DNA of 64,000 nucleotides from Vampirovibrionales bacterium. GTDB taxonomy: Bacteria > Cyanobacteriota > Vampirovibrionia > Vampirovibrionales > Vampirovibrionaceae. The notes beneath the pieces are model-generated. The model saw only the letters and a program-made list of their open reading frames with translations. It made no database searches and was not told the origin of the DNA. Made by a program: the position numbers and the translations under genes. The stretch lies in the NCBI GenBank assembly GCA_016712355.1, contig JADJRF010000005.1:1364001-1428000 (forward strand), given 5' to 3'. Of this stretch, positions 58,135-64,000 are shown one piece after another; positions within the stretch are counted from its first letter, which is position 1; every line of letters begins with the position of its first letter.

Positions 58135-59117
58135 TGGCAAATAAGACGCGATTTCAGTTTAACTTCCGTCACGCGTTAGAATATCCTTTCCGCAATTGGG
58201 TTGCCTGTGTGCTGACGCCTGGCTTGGTTTATCTGGCCGTGATGATGGCGGGATTCGCGTTCAATTGTGTCATTACGTTGGTAGGCGTGCTGGTGACGTT
58301 TGTCTATTTCGGCTCAGATGGCGTCCAACAAGCGCTTCAGCCAGATGTCTGGAACCCGACTATTTGGAGTGGTGTCCGTGAGCTGATCCAGCTGAAAAGT
58401 GTGTCGGACGGATTAGACCTCTTGTCTTTACCCTTTATGCCTTCAAAAGCCTTATTTTCGCTCTTTCGCATTTTGGGACAAATTGTGTCCAGCATGACGG
58501 GAATGGTTTTCACGGTCTATTTTTATGGGTTTCAATGGCATCTGTTGGACGTCTGGAGGCGGGAGGGGTTGGATGCGCCTGGGCCCGGCGTTCGTTTGAT
58601 GAAAGAGTTTTTAAAAGACGGTTGGAAACCGTTCGTTTTTTATATGGCGATTAACCTGCTTGTTCTGATTCCTGTCATGTTTATGTTTGGCGCAGCGGCG
58701 ATATTAGGTGCGAACATGCCGGATACGGTCGCGTATTTTATGATGATATTTTTCGTTATAATGTTGATGGGCTGTATCGTAAGCCTTGCGCTCTCGCCTT
58801 ACTGGCTGGCTCCTCTGGCGCAGAGTTCGCAAACTCGAAAATTTCGAGATTTATGGGATATTTCGAAGGCAATCCAGTTGGTTCAAGGTCGTTACTGGCG
58901 AATTCTCACGGCGATGCTTTTAAACCTCGGGATGGCGATGGGGTATTTCCTTGTGACGGCCATTTTTGGGGTTGTTACCTGTTGCCTTGGTTTTCTCGCC
59001 TCTCCCTTCTTATTGTATGGCGCATTGCCCGTCAGTTGTTTACATTTGCTTGCGCAGGCGTATAATTCTCCGCTACAGCCTCTTTCGATAGAAGACGGAT
59101 CGCTGGGTTCTGTTTGA
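58134..59117 (+). CDS. DUF4013 membrane protein
   Basis: The 327-residue protein has about six membrane helices. The features FRHALEYPFRNWVACVLTPG (near the start), FLKDGWKPFVFYMAINLLV and the C-terminal SPYWLAPLAQSSQTRKFRDL and FLASPFLLYGALPVSCLHLL match the DUF4013 family of unknown function. Its ATG overlaps the stop of the methyltransferase gene by one base, so the two are coupled. It converges with flhB, 20 bp apart. Confidence 0.8.
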   Translation: MANKTRFQFNFRHALEYPFRNWVACVLTPGLVYLAVMMAGFAFNCVITLVGVLVTFVYFGSDGVQQALQPDVWNPTIWSGVRELIQLKSVSDGLDLLSLPFMPSKALFSLFRILGQIVSSMTGMVFTVYFYGFQWHLLDVWRREGLDAPGPGVRLMKEFLKDGWKPFVFYMAINLLVLIPVMFMFGAAAILGANMPDTVAYFMMIFFVIMLMGCIVSLALSPYWLAPLAQSSQTRKFRDLWDISKAIQLVQGRYWRILTAMLLNLGMAMGYFLVTAIFGVVTCCLGFLASPFLLYGALPVSCLHLLAQAYNSPLQPLSIEDGSLGSV

Positions 59118-59136
59118 CGCCCGAATATATTTGATG

Positions 59137-60216
59137 TTAGTCGCGCCGCTTTTTTGTTGCGCGCCGTCCGCCACGTTTGGCGAAAACCACCGCTAACACT
59201 TCGGCTACGGCGACGAATAATTCGGCGGGAATCATGGCGTCGACTTCAACCAGTTTAAACAGTGATTGCGCGAGCGGCTTATTTTCGAAGGTGGGAACGC
59301 CTGCCTCTTTTGCAACTTCTCGCATCTTGAGCGCAAAATAATCCTGTCCTTTGGCGACTACGCGCGGCGCGGGGCTGATATCGGGATCATATTGAATGGC
59401 GACGGCAAAGTGGGTGGGGTTGGTCACGACGACATCCGCCGTTTTGACGGCCGCTAACTGCCGGCGCCGCGCCATCTGGATCCCGGCTTCGCGAATTTTA
59501 CGTTTAATCTGCGGGTCGCCTTCCATGTTTTTATGCTCATCTTTGATTTCCTGGCGGCTCATCCGCAACTGTTTTTCAAACTCGTATTTTTGATAGAAAT
59601 AATCTACGAGACCGAGTACAAAAAAAACGGCTGAGGCCGTGATCGCTAAATTCCCGACAACCTGTAAAATAACGCCGACGGCCACGCCGGGCTCTTGTCC
59701 ACTGATCCCGAGCAATTGGTCTTGCGAACTGGCAATTACCGCCCACGCGCAACCGGTAATGACTCCCATTTTTAGCAGCGCTTTGGCCACTTCGACCATC
59801 GATCGCATAGAAAACATACGCTTAAACCCTGAAAGTGGATTGATTTTATCGAGTTTTGGCATCACTGCCTTGGGCGTGATCATGGGCTTTACTTGCACCA
59901 GATTGCCCAATATCGCCATGGTTGCGATGGCAAGCATAAAGGGGAAAATCAATCCGATAATGCTTTGCGCCGCACTGATTAATAATGGCGTAAATTGTTC
60001 GGGACGAGATGCAATCACCAGTAATTGAGAATAGCTATAGCGAGTCATCCCAAAAATCGTGTTGTAAGTATAAGGTCCCACCAGTCCGAAAATTGCGGTA
60101 GCGGTCGCCAGCATAATTGCGCCGTTTAAATCCTGGCTGCGGGCGACCTGTCCCTCTTTGCGCGCATCTTCTAGCCTTTTGGATGTAGGCTTTTCGGTTC
60201 TGTTCTCAGAAGCCAT
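59137..60216 (-). CDS. flhB: Flagellar export protein FlhB
   Basis: FlhB is part of the flagellar type III export gate and switches export from hook to filament proteins. The 359-residue protein has four membrane helices in its first 210 residues and a cytoplasmic domain with the autocleavage motif NPTH (in VVTNPTHFAVAIQYD). It starts MASENRTEKPTSKRLEDARK and ends in a basic tail (AKRGGRRATKKRRD). It is the last gene of fliP-fliQ-fliR-flhB. FlhA, the usual next gene, is absent. Confidence 0.96.
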   Translation of the reverse strand: MASENRTEKPTSKRLEDARKEGQVARSQDLNGAIMLATATAIFGLVGPYTYNTIFGMTRYSYSQLLVIASRPEQFTPLLISAAQSIIGLIFPFMLAIATMAILGNLVQVKPMITPKAVMPKLDKINPLSGFKRMFSMRSMVEVAKALLKMGVITGCAWAVIASSQDQLLGISGQEPGVAVGVILQVVGNLAITASAVFFVLGLVDYFYQKYEFEKQLRMSRQEIKDEHKNMEGDPQIKRKIREAGIQMARRRQLAAVKTADVVVTNPTHFAVAIQYDPDISPAPRVVAKGQDYFALKMREVAKEAGVPTFENKPLAQSLFKLVEVDAMIPAELFVAVAEVLAVVFAKRGGRRATKKRRD

Positions 60217-60231
60217 TGTCGCCCCTCTCGC

Positions 60232-61017
60232 TTACGAGACCCGCTGGTACAGGCCCAGCAGATTTTGAATAAGCCCGGCATATTGATCTGAGAGGTAGCC
60301 GTGTAGAAACGGGGCAGAAAGAGAAATTAATAATAATCCGAGCGCTACTTTTAGCGGCAGCGCTACCATAAAGATATTCATTTGCGGCATTACCTTCGCG
60401 ACAAAGGCAAGGGCAATTTCTGCAATAAACAGAATGCCGATGACAGGTAAAGCCAGCGCCAGCGCCAGTCCAAACATTTCTGCTCCAAAATGCAGAAATC
60501 GCTCGAAGAGTAAATCCAGTCGCGTTAGCCCGTTACCGATCGGTAGCCATGAAAAACTGCGGTCTACAGCGACAATGAGTCCGTGGTGGATGTTTAGACT
60601 TAAAAATGCCATAAACGCAAAAATATACAGCAATTGCCCCATCAGGGGCATGACAGTCCCGCTTTGTGGATCTAAGAGGTTAGAAATGCTTAACCCCATT
60701 TGGAATCCAATGAATTCTCCTGCCATTCGAATACCGGCGAAAATTAAATCCGCCGTGAATCCGATACACAGACCAATGACAAACTCCTGAGCCAGTAACG
60801 CGCTTAGCTGAATCAAATTGTCTGGCGCATGATAGCTTTTGGCTGCCGCATGAAGCGGAAACAACGTGAGCGTTAAGCCAATTGCGATGGCAATTTTAAT
60901 CTGCGCCGGGATACTCTGACCAGAAAAAAGCGGCGAGCTAACAAGCATTCCGCTCAAGCGCGTCAAAATGAGCAGAAATGTGACGACGGTGCCAACCGTA
61001 AGGAGATTTAAATCCAT
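60232..61017 (-). CDS. fliR: Flagellar export protein FliR
   Basis: FliR (261 aa) forms the export gate with FliP and FliQ. It is hydrophobic throughout, with about six helices and the motif AIAIGLTLTLFPL and FIGFQMGLSISNLLDPQSGT near residue 98. ATG 61017 is chosen because GGGAGAA lies nine bases upstream; an in-frame start at 61059 is less likely. It lies between fliQ (69 bp) and flhB (15 bp). Confidence 0.95.
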   Translation of the reverse strand: MDLNLLTVGTVVTFLLILTRLSGMLVSSPLFSGQSIPAQIKIAIAIGLTLTLFPLHAAAKSYHAPDNLIQLSALLAQEFVIGLCIGFTADLIFAGIRMAGEFIGFQMGLSISNLLDPQSGTVMPLMGQLLYIFAFMAFLSLNIHHGLIVAVDRSFSWLPIGNGLTRLDLLFERFLHFGAEMFGLALALALPVIGILFIAEIALAFVAKVMPQMNIFMVALPLKVALGLLLISLSAPFLHGYLSDQYAGLIQNLLGLYQRVS

Positions 61018-61086
61018 CTCTAATTCTCCCTGCGCCCGACTGCGCCGTGCGTACGGCAAGCGTCTAACCCCATTCCTCTTCGTCGA

Positions 61087-61356
61087 TTAATGCGCATAAG
61101 TCATTAATGACGCGAGTAAGCGCGCTGTATAGGTCGTCATGGTTTCTACCAGCCAAGGGGCTGTTAGCACGAATACCAGAAACGACGCCAGAATTTTGGG
61201 AACAAACGTTAGTGTGGATTCCTGAATCTGAGTGACTGCTTGAAAAATAGAGATAGCTACCCCTACTACAAGGCTGACGATTAAAATCGGCGCAGACAAT
61301 AGGACCATCAACCAAATGGCTTGCTGTAGCAAATCAATTAACGTCGTTTGCGTCAT
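61087..61356 (-). CDS. fliQ: Flagellar export protein FliQ
   Basis: FliQ (89 aa) is the smallest gate subunit. It has two membrane helices (about 12-38 and 52-75) with the family pattern SAPILIVSLVVGVAISIFQA then VTQIQESTLTFVPKI. ATG 61356 is chosen from the GAAGG upstream; an earlier ATG at 61368 is possible. The gene is 16 bp after fliP. Confidence 0.95.
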   Translation of the reverse strand: MTQTTLIDLLQQAIWLMVLLSAPILIVSLVVGVAISIFQAVTQIQESTLTFVPKILASFLVFVLTAPWLVETMTTYTARLLASLMTYAH

Positions 61357-61372
61357 GCGCCTTCTCACATTG

Positions 61373-62170
61373 CTAATGGAAGCCCGTCACCAATGCGCGA
61401 CAAATCAACGACCAGCCATCTACCAGCACGAATAAGATAAGTTTAAACGGCAAAGAAATACTCGACGGCGGCAAAAATAGCATCCCCATCGAAACGAGAA
61501 TGCTAGAGACGACCACGTCAATAATCAAGAAGGGTAGAAAAATCACAAATCCTAATTGGAAGGCCGTTTTTAACTCACTAATAATAAAAGCCGGTAACAG
61601 TACGTGCGTAGGAACATCGCCTGCGTTTCGCGGGCGCTTAAGTTTGGCGAGCCCCATAAACAGCTCGACGTCTTTTTGCTGTACCTGCTTAAACATGAAT
61701 AGCCTTACTGGATCCATGGCTTTGGAGATGGCAACTTCCTGGGGCATTTTTCCTTGTAAATATGGCTGTACGGCTTGACCATTCACCTGATTGAATGTCG
61801 GCGCCATCACAAAAAACGTTAAAATCAGAGCGAGCCCTACGATTACCTGATTGGGAGGAAGTTGTGGCGAGCCGATCGCTTGCCGCGTCAGAGATAACAC
61901 GATCACGATCCGCGTAAACGCGGTCGCCAGAATCACAATTGCGGGCGCCAGCGTCAGTACGGTGAGTAAGATCAGAATCTGAAGCCCGTTACTGACGGCC
62001 TGTGGGCTCGCGGCCGAGCCAACCTTGATATCCAGCGTCGGCAGTCCGATATTTTGTGCCAGCGCGAGGGGCGTCGGGTAGAACAGCGTCAGCGCCACCA
62101 TGCCCATTAGAATGCATAGCCACGTCCCAACGCGTCGATTATTGAAAATCCGTAACGGAACCCCCGTCAT
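61373..62170 (-). CDS. fliP: Flagellar export protein FliP
   Basis: FliP (265 aa) is the main gate subunit. It has a signal-peptide-like first helix, then four membrane helices with ILLTVLTLAPAIVILATAFT (about 67-86), RIVIVLSLTRQAIG and the C-terminal FIISELKTAFQLGFVIFLPF and LPFKLILFVLVDGWSLI stretches that define the family. It starts 81 bp after the end of the cation efflux gene on the same strand. FliO and FliN genes are not seen upstream. Confidence 0.96.
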   Translation of the reverse strand: MTGVPLRIFNNRRVGTWLCILMGMVALTLFYPTPLALAQNIGLPTLDIKVGSAASPQAVSNGLQILILLTVLTLAPAIVILATAFTRIVIVLSLTRQAIGSPQLPPNQVIVGLALILTFFVMAPTFNQVNGQAVQPYLQGKMPQEVAISKAMDPVRLFMFKQVQQKDVELFMGLAKLKRPRNAGDVPTHVLLPAFIISELKTAFQLGFVIFLPFLIIDVVVSSILVSMGMLFLPPSSISLPFKLILFVLVDGWSLICRALVTGFH

Positions 62171-62251
62171 CGCCGAAAACCCTCGCCGAAAACGCCTATT
62201 CTTCTGACGCTAGAACGCCTTGAGCGTCATTCTACCCCTCTATTATGGTCT

Positions 62252-63208
62252 TTAGACGCTTTGAGCACATCCCCCGCTTAAAGGAGAGAGCGTTTCTCCC
62301 TCAAATTCTTCTACATGCACCAGCACGTCCTGAATGCCCGCACCCGGCATGGCGTAAAGCGCTTGTTCCACCGCATCGGCGATTCGATGCGCCTGCTCCA
62401 CGGTTAACGACGAATCCACCTGAATATGCAGATCCACGAACACGTGATGGTCCATTCCACGGCTGCGAATTTTATGACAACTGCGAACTCCCGGCACTTG
62501 AAGCGCCACGGCCTCAATTTGCTTGTCGTCGAGCGCCGCCCCGTCTACCAATGCGCCAAGATGCGCTGTAATAATGCCATATCCGGCGCGGAAAATCATC
62601 ACCACAATAAAGGTTGCCGCCACGGCATCCACCCACACCCACCCCAACTGAATGGCCGCCAGCGCAATCAGTACGGAGCCCAGGCTATAGACGTCTGCCA
62701 GCGTGTGTTGGGCGTCAGCCAAAAGCAGGGGGCTGCCCAGTTCTCGTCCGCGCCGACTTTCGTAGCGCGTTACCCATAAACTCACCAGAAGCGACCCGAC
62801 GACTACAGCATAATTCAACCAGGACACGTTGGGAGCGGATATCTGTGGATGGATAAAACGATTAACGGTTTCCTGCAACACATTAAAGCTTGCCAGAAAC
62901 AGGAAAAACGAAATAATCATGGCGCCAAACGCTTCAAACTTACGGTGACCGTAAGGATGTTCTGGATCGGGCGGCGAGGCCGACAGTCTTATCGCGATTA
63001 AAGCGACGACATTGGAAGAGCCGTCCAGCAGCGAATGGAAACCGTCCGCAATGAGGCTGAGAGTCCCCGTCATAAACCCCAATATTAATTTGGCTCCCGC
63101 GACCAGGAAATTAAGGCCTAGTGTTACCCATAATACGCGTTTAACTTGATGGGCATTGTGCTGCGTATCTTGAGTCGGCAATTTAGGCGTTGTGAATTGA
63201 ATAGCCAT
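62252..63208 (-). CDS. Cation diffusion facilitator (CDF) metal efflux protein
   Basis: CDF proteins export Zn, Fe, Co or Mn in exchange for protons. The 318-residue protein has about six membrane helices and a C-terminal cytoplasmic domain. The metal site is formed by D in LIADGFHSLLDGSSN (helix 2; the H-x3-D pair is visible) and by ADAQHTLADVYS (helix 5, again H-x3-D). The His/Asp pairs fit zinc or iron more than manganese, but selectivity is not certain. It may be co-transcribed with the fliP operon. No recognisable ribosome site. Confidence 0.93.
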   Translation of the reverse strand: MAIQFTTPKLPTQDTQHNAHQVKRVLWVTLGLNFLVAGAKLILGFMTGTLSLIADGFHSLLDGSSNVVALIAIRLSASPPDPEHPYGHRKFEAFGAMIISFFLFLASFNVLQETVNRFIHPQISAPNVSWLNYAVVVGSLLVSLWVTRYESRRGRELGSPLLLADAQHTLADVYSLGSVLIALAAIQLGWVWVDAVAATFIVVMIFRAGYGIITAHLGALVDGAALDDKQIEAVALQVPGVRSCHKIRSRGMDHHVFVDLHIQVDSSLTVEQAHRIADAVEQALYAMPGAGIQDVLVHVEEFEGETLSPLSGGCAQSV

Positions 63209-63221
63209 GGCAGAATCTTTC

Positions 63222-64000
63222 TCAGGAGAGTAAAGAGGTGGGGTCGCCCAGCGTGCCCATATTCTGGAGGTCCTCTTCTGGTTGTTGGGCTTGTAGTAAT
63301 TCGCGTTGGTGCAGTGTTATCTCAGATATCAGCGTGATAAACGCTTCATCGGGATATCGATAGGGTTCAATTTTATACTTGAAATTTTCAAATAATAAAG
63401 CCAGCTCGTTAACCGGATGCACCCACCCGCCGTTATGACGCGCAATATAGCGATCAAGTTTTTGTTCACGCGCAAAACGTGGGTTCATCGCCAGATTTAA
63501 ATGGACAAGGTGGACGCTATTGAGTTTTCCGCGGCGTCCTTCGCATTGAATGCTGCCATGCCCGACCGGGCCCGGGAAGCTCAACAGGGCCGGGTCATTT
63601 CGAAACAGGCGCAACTGAAAATCAGGATACAGATACCCATCCCGAATCCACGACAAGTGGTAAGGAGCCGGTCCGGAAATCTCGAGCGGATCGCGCTCAA
63701 CCGACGACAAATGCAGTCGCGGTAACTTATAGTGGGTAAACAGCTCGCTTGATAGCAGGCCGTCCTTAAATCGAGCAAAGGCCGGTTCTGGGAACTCATC
63801 ATCATCCAGTCTGAGCACCCAATCGCCATGACAGCGTTTTACTAACGCCTCAAGACCGCCATTGCAAGTAGGCGCGTCATTCTCAATCGTGAATAGTTCG
63901 TCAGCTAATCCCTCACAAGCCTGAAAGGTATTGTCCGTTGTTTTGGAGTCCACTCCCACGACGATTTCATCGCTAAAAGGGCGAATATACTCTAATAATG
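63222..64000 (-). CDS. Glycosyltransferase family 2 (partial, 5' end outside window)
   Basis: The frame is open to the right edge, so the N-terminus lies outside; 258 residues (779 bp) with a complete C-terminus are present. The first residues inside the window (LLEYIRPFSDEIVVGVDSKT) match the donor-binding DSxS/T motif, and VLRLDDDEFPEP gives the metal-binding DxD-type run. The rest is a mixed domain with PFPGPVGHG-like SFPGPVGHGSIQCEG and VHLVHLNLAM. A family 2 enzyme modifying surface glycan is likely. It is 13 bp upstream of the CDF gene. Confidence 0.8.
   Translation of the reverse strand, partial: LLEYIRPFSDEIVVGVDSKTTDNTFQACEGLADELFTIENDAPTCNGGLEALVKRCHGDWVLRLDDDEFPEPAFARFKDGLLSSELFTHYKLPRLHLSSVERDPLEISGPAPYHLSWIRDGYLYPDFQLRLFRNDPALLSFPGPVGHGSIQCEGRRGKLNSVHLVHLNLAMNPRFAREQKLDRYIARHNGGWVHPVNELALLFENFKYKIEPYRYPDEAFITLISEITLHQRELLQAQQPEEDLQNMGTLGDPTSLLS

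Overview
The window is a dense bacterial chromosome segment with moderately high GC coding DNA, no insertion sequences, no prophage and no CRISPR. The cell looks Gram-negative (KdsD for Kdo synthesis, an MCE/MlaD protein, a Wzz/GumC polysaccharide co-polymerase, a Spy-like periplasmic protein), flagellated (fliP-fliQ-fliR-flhB, a chemoreceptor), and able to live by fermentation (a HydABC-type [FeFe] hydrogenase, a 7Fe/8Fe ferredoxin). The ATP synthase beta and epsilon genes form their own two-gene unit, as in Cyanobacteria. Together with BioY, YvcK and the absence of any photosynthesis gene, this points to a non-photosynthetic cyanobacterial relative (Melainabacteria/Vampirovibrionia type). 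That placement is an inference; no rRNA is present to confirm it.

Layout. 1-4 kb: 5'-part of mutS, a GH8 glycosidase, prs. 4-6.5 kb: a long gene-poor stretch with a promoter, followed by three small Gly/Pro/Met-rich proteins I do not recognise. 6.6-10.3 kb: metF with a palindromic operator, a small coiled-coil protein, three tRNAs (Arg, Pro, Glu), a family 2 glycosyltransferase and a DUF151 nuclease. 10.4-13.7 kb: a translationally coupled M32 carboxypeptidase-dppB-dppC operon. 13.9-17.3 kb: a protein made of near-perfect 63-bp repeats, a candidate structured RNA, and a Wzz/GumC protein with an unusual coiled-coil tail. 17.8-22.8 kb: a sigma-70 family factor, two tandem RimI-like acetyltransferases, BioY and an MCE protein. 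22.8-25.6 kb: an envelope-stress cassette (Spy-like, ECF sigma, anti-sigma) with kdsD. 25.8-30.8 kb: a receiver-like regulator, an HDOD protein, a TPR-metzincin protease, pgi, ferredoxin.

31.3-33.2 kb: atpD-atpC. 33.4-40.5 kb: a long co-directional run (PxpA-like, RapZ, YvcK, membrane protein, GT-C glycosyltransferase, TPR protein) that looks devoted to amino-sugar and cell-envelope control. 40.6-43.6 kb: two small orphan genes and a chemoreceptor. 44-48.2 kb: hydC-hydB-hydA, a predicted electron-bifurcating hydrogenase whose HydB lacks the usual C-terminal ferredoxin. 48.3-52.7 kb: rsmB, a DppF-type ATPase, NagZ. 52.6-59.1 kb: a divergent RelA/SpoT-like protein, small secreted and non-secreted orphans, DUF5069, tRNA-Leu, MscS, CobO, a methyltransferase and a DUF4013 membrane protein. 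59.1-64 kb: the flagellar export gate genes, a cation efflux protein and a partial glycosyltransferase.

Most genes are recognisable housekeeping. The least explained parts are the small orphan proteins, the two gene-free stretches ending in strong terminators, the repeat protein, and the altered family members (RapZ, PxpA-like, HydB, RelA/SpoT-like).
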